This document shows positions 44,899 to 53,622 of a stretch of 64,000 nt of DNA, piece after piece. The first letter of the stretch is position 1. Every line of letters starts with the position of its first letter. Position numbers and translations under genes: made by a program. This DNA is from Terriglobales bacterium. GTDB taxonomy: Bacteria; Acidobacteriota; Terriglobia; Bryobacterales; Bryobacteraceae. The notes beneath the pieces are model-generated. The model was not told where the DNA came from, searched no databases, and saw nothing but the letters and a program-made list of their open reading frames with translations. Where the stretch lies: NCBI GenBank assembly GCA_027485675.1, contig JAIXQP010000037.1, positions 1-64,000 of the forward strand, written 5' to 3'.

Positions 44899-47345
44899 TT
44901 CACGCGGACGAGAATGATGCCCGCCGGTTGGCGGTTGGCGCCGTAGCCCATGACGTGGACGGCGTTCGACCGCGGCGAGAACTGTTGCATGGGCTGGGCC
45001 GGCTGCTGCGGCGGCTGGCCCGGACCGGGCGGCGTGTTCGGCACCTGGCCCACCCAACTGACGCCCTCCGGGTTCGGCAGGATCTGGAGATCGCCGGTGA
45101 CCATGTCGTAGAGCAGCAACTGGCTGCCGGCCGGATCGGTGCGGGTGCCGCGGGCGAGCAGCTTTCGGGTGACCGGAAAGGTGCTCAGCAGTTGGACGGC
45201 GGCGAAGCCGGCCGGGGTGGGCAGCAGGCGCGCCTGCTGGTTTTCGATGTCGAAGATCACCAGGCCGGCGCCGCCGATGACGTTCGACCCCTGGGCGTTG
45301 GCCTGGGCGACGAGCAGGGTCATTTCGGGGATCGGGGTGATGTTGGTGAAGTTGGCGATCTCGGGCGGCAGATCGAGCCGGAAGGTGGAGCCGCCGACGC
45401 CATCGAGCACGTAGATGGTATCGGAGCGGTTCTGGCGGGCCGGGTCGGCGTTGGTGCCGTAGACGTAGTCGCTCATCTCGTTGGCGCTGTTGCCGGAGAC
45501 GCTGAACTCGCCCTGGCCGGGCAGGGGAACGGTGGCGAGTTCGCGGGCGCCGAGGTCGAGCACGGCGAAGGCTTGCGCGCTGCAGGGATTCTTCACTTCG
45601 GTTTCGGCTGTCGAGCCGGTGGAGACCGCGATGCGGCGGGTGAGGTCGATGTTGAAGAGGCGGGTCTGCGGGGTGCAGGAGGCGACGAAGGTTCCGGCCG
45701 GGAGTTCGCGGATGATGGGCTCGGCGTCGGGAGCGAGCGGGAAGCCGAGGAAGGCGTCGGCGGTTTTGCCGGTGTTTCGGGCGAGCACCCAATAGATGCG
45801 GGCTTGGCCGTCAAAGAACGTGGCGCCGCGGATGATGCTGGCCGCCGCGCCGAGGGCGCCGCCCGGCCCGCCGGGCAGGATGCCGCCGGGTAGCCCGGGG
45901 CCTTGGGTTTGCACGGGAGCCAACAGCGGCAGCCATGGCTCCGGGAACGACCTGGTCAACTGCACGACGCCGGCCGGGTTCACGATGCCGAGCTTGGCCC
46001 GCGTCATGGAGGCCGCGCTATCGACGGCGAGTACGGCAAGCGCTCCCTGCCCGACATTCACCGGTTGGGCGACCAACTGTTTCACGTCGTCGCCGAGGTC
46101 CACCTGCAGGTTGGCGAGGTTGAGCCCGCCGCCTCCCGGCTGGCCGCCGGCTCCGGGGGCTTCGGTAACCTCTCCGGTGCTCGCGTTCACGAGCACGTTG
46201 GACGGGGGCGTAGTGGCGAGCACGACGTTGAGATTGCCGCCCGGTGCGGCGGCGATGGCCAGGCCGCGGGCGGGCAGGGTGACGGCAAGGGGATCCGCGT
46301 TGGCGGGGTGCAGGACAGTGAGTTTGTCGCTGATGCCCTGCGCGGCGGCGCCGGCCGCGGGACCGGCGAAGGCGGCGAGGGCGGCGGAGTCGGGGTTGGC
46401 TTGAAACGGGCTGGGGGCGTTCTGGTTGGCGGCGGCCGGGCAGTCGGGGAGCTCGAGGATGGCGCTCTGCGCGAAGTTGACGAGCCAGGACGGCCAGCAG
46501 CCCTCGGCGTTGCGGGGCGCGCTAAGCGTGAGAAACCCTGGCCGGAGGTCACTGGCCGTGAGGCCGCGGGCGGCGCGGGCCGCTTCCGGCAGCGGCAGAT
46601 ACTCCAGCGTGGCCACCCGCTCGGCGCCCAATGTCACCCGGTTGCCCGCGGCGTTGCCGAGGTAGATCGCGACGACGTCGGTTGGTTTCGAGTTCTCCGG
46701 CAAGGTGACCTCGACGGCAAACTCTCCCACTTTCGTCGCCGAAAGCTGCGCCGAAACTGTCGCGGCGATGCCGCCGACGTTGGCCCGGATGGGCTGCCGC
46801 GGCGTGGCCGCCTCGCCTTCGGCGGGAAGCTCTCCGGCGTTGACCCGGGGCTCGGTCAAACCCATGCCGGCGGCCGTTAAGCGGAGCGTCCCGCCCTCTA
46901 TCTGGCCGGCCGCGCCGAACCCGGCGTCGTTGCTCGTGCGGAGGGACGGCACGGGCGCGGTGACGTTGAAGCGGGCGGGCCGGCTATTTTCCGTACCGCG
47001 GCGAACGATGACCTGCGCCGGGCCGACGGGGGTTTCGAGCGGCACTTGCACGATGAGGAGGGCGGGCGTGGCCGAGAAGATGGGGGCCGGGCGATTGTTG
47101 ATCCGGACCTCGAGGGGCGGGTCGCCGATGGTGGTGGGCAGCGGGGAAGTGGTGGCGGTGAAGCCGGCGGCGGGTCCGAGGTTGATCCCCGCGATCTGGA
47201 GAATGCCGCCGGGGGCGACGCTGCTGGGGGCGGGTTGGAGCGTCATGGCGTTCACCGCGCCGCGCTGGTTCACCACCGGCGCCGTGGGGGCTTGGGCCCA
47301 GGCTGCCACGAGACAAACCCCTAATCCGAACAGGAACTTGGCCAT
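44895..47345 (-). CDS. Large secreted protein with IPT/Solibacter-type N-terminal beta domains
   Basis: The 816-residue product has a signal peptide (AKFLFGLGVCLVAAWAQ). Its N-terminal region resembles the Ig-like beta domains found at the end of Solibacter-type surface proteins (VNAMTLQPAPSSVAPGGILQIAGINLGP, VRINNRPAPIFSATPALLIVQVP). A Gly/Pro-rich segment lies near 395-405, and the rest looks like a propeller-like beta structure with DTIYVLDGVGGSTF and LVIFDIENQQARLL. No enzyme motif is visible. It should be cell-surface or periplasmic. The function is unknown. It ends tail to tail with thrC by a 4-base overlap. Confidence 0.72.
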   Translation of the reverse strand: MAKFLFGLGVCLVAAWAQAPTAPVVNQRGAVNAMTLQPAPSSVAPGGILQIAGINLGPAAGFTATTSPLPTTIGDPPLEVRINNRPAPIFSATPALLIVQVPLETPVGPAQVIVRRGTENSRPARFNVTAPVPSLRTSNDAGFGAAGQIEGGTLRLTAAGMGLTEPRVNAGELPAEGEAATPRQPIRANVGGIAATVSAQLSATKVGEFAVEVTLPENSKPTDVVAIYLGNAAGNRVTLGAERVATLEYLPLPEAARAARGLTASDLRPGFLTLSAPRNAEGCWPSWLVNFAQSAILELPDCPAAANQNAPSPFQANPDSAALAAFAGPAAGAAAQGISDKLTVLHPANADPLAVTLPARGLAIAAAPGGNLNVVLATTPPSNVLVNASTGEVTEAPGAGGQPGGGGLNLANLQVDLGDDVKQLVAQPVNVGQGALAVLAVDSAASMTRAKLGIVNPAGVVQLTRSFPEPWLPLLAPVQTQGPGLPGGILPGGPGGALGAAASIIRGATFFDGQARIYWVLARNTGKTADAFLGFPLAPDAEPIIRELPAGTFVASCTPQTRLFNIDLTRRIAVSTGSTAETEVKNPCSAQAFAVLDLGARELATVPLPGQGEFSVSGNSANEMSDYVYGTNADPARQNRSDTIYVLDGVGGSTFRLDLPPEIANFTNITPIPEMTLLVAQANAQGSNVIGGAGLVIFDIENQQARLLPTPAGFAAVQLLSTFPVTRKLLARGTRTDPAGSQLLLYDMVTGDLQILPNPEGVSWVGQVPNTPPGPGQPPQQPAQPMQQFSPRSNAVHVMGYGANRQPAGIILVRVN

Positions 47346-47382
47346 AATTTGTTCAAACCCCAGGTGAGGAAATTCGTTTCGC

Positions 47383-47388
47383 TATACT
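47383..47388 (+). promoter_or_regulatory. Candidate -10 element (TATACT) for the MFS-queCE operon
   Basis: TATACT lies ten bases before the ATG at 47399. No -35 match is seen 16-18 bases further upstream. A leader of only about four bases is predicted. Confidence 0.45.
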
Positions 47389-47398
47389 TGAAGTTTGG

Positions 47399-48592
47399 AT
47401 GAGTTCTAACAGTGCCAGCGCGACCCTCACCGCGTCCCCGGCAATCTCCACGGAGCGGTCGGGTTTTTTCGCTCTCGGGTTGCTCGCGTTCGCACACTTC
47501 TTCATCGACTTGTATTCCGGCGCCCTGAGCGGCTTTCAGCCGCTGCTGGTGGCCAAACACGGATTGAGTTTATCGCAGGCCGGGATGCTCGGTGGCGCCC
47601 TCGTGTTTTCGTCCTCGCTCCTGCAGCCGCTCTACGGTATCCTGTCCGACCGCTATCCTTCATGGATGTTCACTGTGCTGGCTCCGGCCGTGGCGGGTGT
47701 CTTTATCTCGCTGCTTGGCTGGGCGCCGAGCTATCCGTGGCTGTTCCTGATGGTGCTGCTGGGCGGCGCGGGCGTGGCTTCGTTCCATCCGCAGGCCACC
47801 GCGAACGCCACCGCCGGCATCCCCGCCAACCCCGGCCGTTGGATGGCCGTGTTCATCAGTTCGGGCACGCTGGGAATGGCGATCGGCCCCGCGTTTTATT
47901 CGCTGCTGGTGGGCCGCTTCGGCCTCGAAGGCAGTTGGCTCGGCGCGATTCCCGGCCTGGTGATTACCCTGATCCTCTGGCAGACGCTGCGCACGCCGCC
48001 GGTGAGTTCGGGCAAGGGGCGCATCTCGCTCGCGCCGTTGCAGGCCGTGTGGAAACCGCTGACGGTGCACTATCTGCTTGTCTTTATCCGCTCGGTGGTC
48101 CACATGTGTTTCGCCCACTTCCTGCCGCTGTATCTCAGCCGGGAACGGGGTTTCACCGTGCAGTCGGCGGCGCTGGCCTTGACGCTCTACATGACCTTCG
48201 GCGCACTGGGCGGCTTCGTGGGCGGCCACTTGGCGGACCGCTTTGGCGGTCGGCGCGTGATCCTGATCTCGATGCTGGGCTGCCTGCCGTTTCTGGCCGT
48301 CTTCTTCCTGACGACCGGCTGGCTTTCGTTGTTCGGTCTGGCCTTGGGCGGCCTGCTGCTGCTCTTCACAATCCCCGTGAACCTGCTGATGGGCCAGCGC
48401 CTGGTGCCGGGCCAGGCGGGTACGGTTTCGGCGCTGCTGATGGGGTTTGCGTGGGGGAGCGCCGGGCTGATCTTTATCCCGCTGACCGGGGTGGTGGCCG
48501 ACTACTACGGCCTGCATACCGCCCTGGCGATGGTCAGCGGATTGCCGCTGGCGGGCTGGTTCCTGGCGCGGACGCTGCCGGAGAAGGAGTAA
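47399..48592 (+). CDS. MFS transporter, fosmidomycin-resistance (Fsr)-like
   Basis: The 397-residue product has about 12 membrane helices. It starts with [28 protein letters not shown], a pattern typical of the Fsr-like subgroup of the major facilitator superfamily, and has the loop motif [10 protein letters not shown] and [11 protein letters not shown] between helices. It should export or import a small solute by proton exchange. The substrate is not predictable; the resistance name reflects the family only. It is the first gene of an operon with queC, queE and an amidohydrolase. Confidence 0.85.
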   Translation: MSSNSASATLTASPAISTERSGFFALGLLAFAHFFIDLYSGALSGFQPLLVAKHGLSLSQAGMLGGALVFSSSLLQPLYGILSDRYPSWMFTVLAPAVAGVFISLLGWAPSYPWLFLMVLLGGAGVASFHPQATANATAGIPANPGRWMAVFISSGTLGMAIGPAFYSLLVGRFGLEGSWLGAIPGLVITLILWQTLRTPPVSSGKGRISLAPLQAVWKPLTVHYLLVFIRSVVHMCFAHFLPLYLSRERGFTVQSAALALTLYMTFGALGGFVGGHLADRFGGRRVILISMLGCLPFLAVFFLTTGWLSLFGLALGGLLLLFTIPVNLLMGQRLVPGQAGTVSALLMGFAWGSAGLIFIPLTGVVADYYGLHTALAMVSGLPLAGWFLARTLPEKE

Positions 48593-48596
48593 TCGT

Positions 48597-49277
48597 TTGG
48601 CCCGCGCTATTTGCCTTTTGAGCGGCGGACTCGATTCCGCCACCTGCCTCGCCGTCGCGCGCCGCGAGGGCTTTGAAACCTATGCGCTCTCGTTCGATTA
48701 CGGCCAGCGCCACCGGCAGGAACTCGCCGCCGCTGAGCGGGTGGCCGCCCACTTGGGCGCTCACGCCCATCGCGTGGCGCGGATCGATCTGCGGGTCTTC
48801 GGCGGCTCCGCGCTGACGGACGAAATCGAGGTGCCCAAGCACCGCAGCGCCTCCGAGATGGACGCGGGGATCCCGATCACCTATGTCCCGGCGCGGAACA
48901 CGATCTTCCTCTCGTTTGCGCTCGCCTGGGCCGAAGTGGTCGAGGCGGAGACGATCTTCATCGGCGTGAACGCCGTCGACTACTCCGGCTATCCGGATTG
49001 CCGCCCCGCCTTCATTCAGGCCTTTGAGCAGATGGCCAATCTGGCGACGAAGACGGGCGTCGAAGGCCGCACGAAGCTTGCGGTGCGGACGCCGCTGATT
49101 GAGCTGACCAAGGCGGAGATCATTCACCTGGGCCTCAGCGCCGGCGTGGACTTCGGGCTCACCCATAGCTGCTACGATCCCGCTCCGAACGGCAAACCTT
49201 GCGGACAATGCGATAGCTGCCTGCTCCGCGCCAAAGGTTTTGCCGAGGCCGGGGTGGCCGATCCCCTGGTTCCATGA
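48597..49277 (+). CDS. queC: 7-cyano-7-deazaguanine synthase
   Basis: The 226-residue product makes preQ0 from 7-carboxy-7-deazaguanine, ammonia and ATP. The P-loop is [16 protein letters not shown] (SGGxDS), and four zinc cysteines are in [20 protein letters not shown]. It is cytoplasmic and leads to queuosine or other 7-deazaguanines. The start is TTG at 48597, supported by AAGGAG at 48584-48589 with a 7-base spacer. It follows the MFS gene after 4 bases and overlaps queE as ATGA. Confidence 0.94.
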   Translation: MARAICLLSGGLDSATCLAVARREGFETYALSFDYGQRHRQELAAAERVAAHLGAHAHRVARIDLRVFGGSALTDEIEVPKHRSASEMDAGIPITYVPARNTIFLSFALAWAEVVEAETIFIGVNAVDYSGYPDCRPAFIQAFEQMANLATKTGVEGRTKLAVRTPLIELTKAEIIHLGLSAGVDFGLTHSCYDPAPNGKPCGQCDSCLLRAKGFAEAGVADPLVP

Positions 49278-49945
49278 AGATCGCCGAAATCTTCTACTCT
49301 CTGCAAGGGGAAGGCAGCCTGCTGGGCGTGCCGTCGGTGTTCGTTCGGACAAGCGGCTGCAACCTGCGCTGCTCGTGGTGCGACACGCCCTACACCTCCT
49401 GGCAGCCGGAGGGCGAAGAGATGACGGTGGAGGCGATTCTCGCCCAGGTGCTGGCTTATCCCGCCCGTCACGCCGTGTTGACGGGCGGCGAGCCGATGAT
49501 CCAGCCGCAACTCGTCCCGCTCTCGCGGGCGCTGCGCGAAGCGGGCTGGCACATCACGATCGAAACCGCCGGGACCGTGGATGCCGACGTGGCCTGCGAC
49601 CTGATGAGCATTAGCCCGAAACTCGCCAACTCGACCCCCGCTGGCGACTGGGCCATTCGCCACGAGAAGACGCGCATCAACGTCCCCGTGCTGCGGACGC
49701 TGATGGCCAAATCCGCCTACCAGTTGAAGTTCGTCGTGGCCGCGCCGGGCGACCTGGCCGAGATTCGCCCGCTCGTCGCCGAACTCGGCGCGGCGCCGGG
49801 CAACGTGATCCTAATGCCCGAAGGCCGCAGCCCGGAGCTGCTGCGCGAACGCAGCCTGTGGCTGGCGCCGCTCTGCCTAGAACACGGCTACCGCCTCAGC
49901 CCGCGGCTCCATGTAGACTTATGGGGCGACCGGCGCGGCGTATGA
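49274..49945 (+). CDS. queE: 7-carboxy-7-deazaguanine synthase (radical SAM)
   Basis: The 223-residue product is a radical SAM enzyme that contracts the ring of 6-carboxytetrahydropterin to give 7-carboxy-7-deazaguanine. The cluster motif is C-N-L-R-C-S-W-C (CxxxCxxC), after the [19 protein letters not shown] signature, and SAM contacts are in [11 protein letters not shown]. It overlaps queC by ATGA and the next gene by ATGA, so the block is one transcript. Genes for QueD, QueF and Tgt are not in the window. Confidence 0.93.
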   Translation: MKIAEIFYSLQGEGSLLGVPSVFVRTSGCNLRCSWCDTPYTSWQPEGEEMTVEAILAQVLAYPARHAVLTGGEPMIQPQLVPLSRALREAGWHITIETAGTVDADVACDLMSISPKLANSTPAGDWAIRHEKTRINVPVLRTLMAKSAYQLKFVVAAPGDLAEIRPLVAELGAAPGNVILMPEGRSPELLRERSLWLAPLCLEHGYRLSPRLHVDLWGDRRGV

Positions 49946-50688
49946 AAGACGGCTTTTTCCTTTACGACACCCATACTCACATCGGCTTGGCCCGCCATAG
50001 TGGCCGGCGGCAGACCGCTGATCAACTGCTCCGGGAGATGGACCGCTGCGGCGTTGACAAGTCCGTCGTTATCCCATTTCCGGTGGTGGAAGACTATACG
50101 GCGTCGCACGAAGAGATTGGCGCCGCCGTGGCCGCCCATCCGGACCGTCTGGTGGGGGCCGCGTGTCTCACGCCCTTCATCGCCGAACAGACCTACCGCG
50201 ACGAGGTCCGCCGCTGCCGCGAAGTGCATGGCTTTCGCGCCTTGAAGTTTCAGCCGCAGTACCAGGGCCTGAACACGCTTTCCGAGCGCAGCAACTTCTT
50301 GTTCGAGACGGCACTTGAAAACGGCATGGCGTTGATTGCGCACACCGGCTCCGGCATCCCGCACGCGCTGCCCTCCGTCTTCATGTTCGCCGCCCGGCGC
50401 TATCCCGAGTTGAAGATCGTGCTTGCTCACTGCGGGGGCGGAGGCCTGCTGCTGGCCGACGCGATTGTCGCCGCCTCGTTCTGCCCGAACATTTACCTCG
50501 ACCTTTCCACGTTGATGCCCAATCACATCTTCGAGGTGCTGCAGCATATTCCGGCCGATCGGCTGATGGCCGGTTCGGACCTGATCGAAAACACGGACGT
50601 TGAAATGAGAAAGCTGCTTCGGCTCGACGTGCCCGCCGAACAGAAGCAGCAGATGCTTTCGGGAACCGCCTTCGCCGTTTTCGGCTAG
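49942..50688 (+). CDS. Amidohydrolase-2 family protein
   Basis: The 248-residue product is a TIM-barrel amidohydrolase_2. Metal ligands are visible in LYDTHTHIGLA; a conserved Lys is in FRALKFQPQYQ, His residues are in LIAHTGSG and VLAHCGGGG, and the final Asp is in LMAGSDLIENTD. It lacks a signal peptide. It overlaps queE by four bases (ATGA), so it is co-translated with the 7-deazaguanine genes, though no link to that pathway is known to me. It ends tail to tail with the U32-like gene by a 4-base overlap. Confidence 0.8.
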   Translation: MKDGFFLYDTHTHIGLARHSGRRQTADQLLREMDRCGVDKSVVIPFPVVEDYTASHEEIGAAVAAHPDRLVGAACLTPFIAEQTYRDEVRRCREVHGFRALKFQPQYQGLNTLSERSNFLFETALENGMALIAHTGSGIPHALPSVFMFAARRYPELKIVLAHCGGGGLLLADAIVAASFCPNIYLDLSTLMPNHIFEVLQHIPADRLMAGSDLIENTDVEMRKLLRLDVPAEQKQQMLSGTAFAVFG

Positions 50689-51611
50689 GCGGGAATGCCC
50701 AGGTCCGCCGCGCCCAGCGGGGACATGACTGCTCCCGAGGCATAGCGCGCGATCATCTCGCAGGCCAACTGCGCCCGGCGAACCCGTTCGCGGCAGAGCC
50801 CCAGCACGGTGCCGTCCAGATGCGTCCCGCTCGGGTAGACGTCGGGCGAGTTGCGCAGGCCGAACTTGAGATAGATCGGCGCGGCGACGCGGATCAACTC
50901 GGCCACTTCGTAGTGCCGGATGAAGCCGCCAATGGTATCGGGCGCTTCGACGTAGAAGTCGATGGGTTTGGTGATGGCGGCGCGGATGCTGGCGATTTGC
51001 GGGATCGTGAGATCCGACGGGATGTTGATGGTGTCGGCGCCGTGCTGTTCAATCAGCCGGGCGCTGGCCGGGTTTGCCGGCGCCATCATCACGGAGGTCT
51101 TGATGATCAGGTTGGCCGGCAGCTGGCCCTTGGCCCGCATGTTCGAAATCACGTCCAGCGTGCCGATGTCGCTGACGAGAATGCTGCGCAGCCCGGCGTC
51201 GACGCCGCGCCGGACATCTTCGAGGCTTTGCACGAGTTGGTTGGCGCCACGGGCCGCCAAGGCGAACGCTTTGCCGGTGGGCGAAACGCTCTGCGCGCCG
51301 ATATCCCAGCCCGCCCGCGGTCCGAGGAAGAGGTTCACTTCCACGCGCGCCTGCCGTCCAATGGCGAGCATCTCGCGCAGTTCGGCGTTGGTCAGCAGCA
51401 TGATGCCGCTGCCCTGAGAGACGCGGTGCACCGGCACGTCGCGCGTCCGGGCTTCGTCGAGAACGGCGGCCAGCGCCTTCGGCCCTTCGGTCGAAGGGAT
51501 CTCAATGCGGTACTCGCCGCCGTCGGGGAACCGGAGCGGGGAAGTGGGGGCCAGGGCCGGGTCTTCGGCCGGCAAACCTTGCGCCAAAAGGGCGTCTTTA
51601 CTCTGTTGCAT
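50685..51611 (-). CDS. U32-peptidase-like TIM-barrel protein
   Basis: The 308-residue product resembles a group annotated as U32 family peptidases in Actinobacteria and Acidobacteria, with YRIEIPSTEGPKALAAVL, VSQGSGIMLLT and PIYLKFGLRNSPDVYPSGTHL. It lacks the Cys-containing U32 signature of YhbU/RlhA-type proteins, so proteolytic or tRNA/rRNA-modifying activity is uncertain. No signal peptide is seen. Its start overlaps the end of thrB by 14 bases, which implies tight co-translation with homoserine kinase. The role is unknown. Confidence 0.65.
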   Translation of the reverse strand: MQQSKDALLAQGLPAEDPALAPTSPLRFPDGGEYRIEIPSTEGPKALAAVLDEARTRDVPVHRVSQGSGIMLLTNAELREMLAIGRQARVEVNLFLGPRAGWDIGAQSVSPTGKAFALAARGANQLVQSLEDVRRGVDAGLRSILVSDIGTLDVISNMRAKGQLPANLIIKTSVMMAPANPASARLIEQHGADTINIPSDLTIPQIASIRAAITKPIDFYVEAPDTIGGFIRHYEVAELIRVAAPIYLKFGLRNSPDVYPSGTHLDGTVLGLCRERVRRAQLACEMIARYASGAVMSPLGAADLGIPA

Positions 51612-52506
51612 GGGACTCCGTGATGGTTAAACCGTCCTGCGCGACGGGCGCATAGTGGACTTCGGCCGAGTGGCCATGCAGCGCGAAGATTTGCCGGATC
51701 AGGTCGCAAACCTCTTCGCTGCCGCGTTCAAAAAATACCAGAATCGAAGGGCCCGCGCCGGACAGCGCGCAGCCCAGCAGGCCCGGGGCTCGCAGCTTGA
51801 GCATCTCTTCGAGCCCCGGCACGAGCTTGGCCCGGTAGGGTTGATGCATGCGGTCTTCGAGCGCGGCGGGAAAAGCCGAGACGTTACCGGTGGCCAGCGC
51901 GGCGATCAGCAACGAACTGCGCTGCACGTTGAAGATAGAGTCCGCCTTCGAATAACTGTCCGGCAACGCAGCCCGCGCTTCCTTGGTCGGGAGGATGAAA
52001 TCCGGCACCACCACGGCCACGCCAAAACGCGCGGGAATCTCAAGGCGCACGGCCCGGGCGATGCCATGGCCGTCGATCGCGCTGGCCACGATGGCGCCGA
52101 GCACGCAGGCGGCCACGTTGTCCGGATGGCCTTCGAGGCGCGCCGCCTCATCCAGAATCCGGGCGATGGGCCAGCCGAGTCCCAGCATCCGGTCGGCAAT
52201 CACCACCCCGGCGGTGAGCGCGGCGGCGCTCGAGCCGAGGCCCTTGCCCAGAGGGATATCGTTCTCGATGGTCAACGCGACCGGCGGCATGGTGCGGCCG
52301 AGATCGGAGGCGACGCGCACCGCCGTCTGCCAGATAAAGTTATCCTCGCCGGTAGAGATCTCCGCGGCGTCCCGCCCCTGCGCCGTGATGGAGAGGGCGG
52401 GCGCCGCGGCGAACCGGCAGGTCAGGTAGAGACCAAATGCTAAACCGAGAGCGTCAAAGCCGGGTCCGAGATTAGCGCTCGAAGCCGGCACCCGCACCGT
52501 CCACAT
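51598..52506 (-). CDS. thrB: Homoserine kinase
   Basis: The 302-residue product is a GHMP kinase that phosphorylates homoserine with ATP to give the substrate of ThrC. The first motif is VPASSANLGPGFDALGLA, the ATP loop is PLGKGLGSSAAA, and the third is LGCALSGAGPSILVF. It is cytoplasmic. The upstream oxidoreductase gene ends 4 bases before it, and the U32-like gene overlaps its end, so the three form one minus-strand operon. thrC is separate at 43717. Confidence 0.93.
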   Translation of the reverse strand: MWTVRVPASSANLGPGFDALGLAFGLYLTCRFAAAPALSITAQGRDAAEISTGEDNFIWQTAVRVASDLGRTMPPVALTIENDIPLGKGLGSSAAALTAGVVIADRMLGLGWPIARILDEAARLEGHPDNVAACVLGAIVASAIDGHGIARAVRLEIPARFGVAVVVPDFILPTKEARAALPDSYSKADSIFNVQRSSLLIAALATGNVSAFPAALEDRMHQPYRAKLVPGLEEMLKLRAPGLLGCALSGAGPSILVFFERGSEEVCDLIRQIFALHGHSAEVHYAPVAQDGLTITESHATE

Positions 52507-52510
52507 CGCG

Positions 52511-53524
52511 TTAGCTAAGGACCACGCGGCGTTCTTCGCGGCAGGATTGATAGACGCTCAGCACGAGTTGGAGCGCCTTCAGCCCCTCTTCGCCCGAGAC
52601 CGTCGGCGGAGTTCCGTTCTGGCAGGCTTCGCCGAAATCGCGGAACTGCCGTTCGAGCGGCGTCAGCGGAATGCCCATCGGGTCCGAAGCGCCGGAGCTG
52701 ACGAGGCTTTCGACGGGAGCGGGGTCGCCGAAGTCGTCCCGGACATCCCAGGTGGTCAGCTTATCGCCGGTCATCACCGCCGTGCCCTTGGTGCCATGCA
52801 ACTCGACGCGCTCGGAGTAGCCGGGCCAGATGGCCGTCGAGGCCTGGATGATGCCGGTGGCGCCGTTCTCGAACCGGAGCAGCGCATTCACAACGTCTTC
52901 CGACTCGATCTGATGCAGCGCGCCCAACTGCCACGTGCCGACCACATCCTTTACCTTGCCGGCCAGCGCCAGCAGGATATCCACCTGATGAATCCCCTGG
53001 TTGATGAGCGCGCCGCCGCCTTCCACGTCCCACGCGCCCTTGACGGGACGCGAGTAATACTCGGCCGAACGGTACCACTTCACGTAGGCATCGGCTTGGA
53101 TCAGCTTGCCGAGCCGGCCGTCGGCAATGGCCTTCTTGAGGAAGAGCGTCGAATCATCAAACCGGTGCTGGCTGACCACGCCCAGCGTAATTCCGGCTTC
53201 CTTGGCGACGGCAATCATCCGCTGCGCCGTTTCGATGCTCAGCGCCATCGGCTTCTGCACCAGCACGTGCTTCTTCGATTGCGCGCACACCTCAACGGCC
53301 TGCAGGCGGAAGCTGGGGAAGGTGCAGACGTCGACATAATCCACCTCCGGGTGGCGGCACACGTCTTCGTAATTGCGGACAAACTCCGCGCCATTGGCTT
53401 CGGCAAAGGCCCGGCCGCGCTCTTCGTTCCCGTTCGAGCAGACCGTGATTTTGTAGCCGATGGCCCTGTAGGCGCGCGCGTGCATGTTGGCGATGGCGCC
53501 GGTTCCGATGATCCCTACTCGCAA
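52511..53524 (-). CDS. Gfo/Idh/MocA family oxidoreductase
   Basis: The 337-residue product has a Rossmann NAD(P) site at the N-terminus (VGIIGTGAIANMHARAY) and the family's sugar-binding half with HVLVQKPMALS (the EKP-like motif), GALINQGIHQVDILLALAG and VVSQHRFDDS. It should oxidise or reduce a sugar or polyol derivative in the cytoplasm. The start is TTG at 53524 with a strong TAAGGAG six bases upstream. It is the first gene of the operon that contains thrB. Confidence 0.88.
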   Translation of the reverse strand: MRVGIIGTGAIANMHARAYRAIGYKITVCSNGNEERGRAFAEANGAEFVRNYEDVCRHPEVDYVDVCTFPSFRLQAVEVCAQSKKHVLVQKPMALSIETAQRMIAVAKEAGITLGVVSQHRFDDSTLFLKKAIADGRLGKLIQADAYVKWYRSAEYYSRPVKGAWDVEGGGALINQGIHQVDILLALAGKVKDVVGTWQLGALHQIESEDVVNALLRFENGATGIIQASTAIWPGYSERVELHGTKGTAVMTGDKLTTWDVRDDFGDPAPVESLVSSGASDPMGIPLTPLERQFRDFGEACQNGTPPTVSGEEGLKALQLVLSVYQSCREERRVVLS

Positions 53525-53530
53525 TGCGTT

Positions 53531-53537
53531 CTCCTTA
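53531..53537 (-). promoter_or_regulatory. Shine-Dalgarno (TAAGGAG) that fixes a TTG start
   Basis: Read on the minus strand, TAAGGAG is followed by six bases and the TTG at 53524 that begins the Rossmann motif. It is one of the clearest ribosome-binding sites in the window. Confidence 0.7.
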
Positions 53538-53622
53538 AAAGCCCTAGTTTATCGTACCGGCGCCGACAAAGATTTACATGGCGCCATCCTACAATTCGGC
53601 CCGGCCGGGCGTCTGTACGGGT

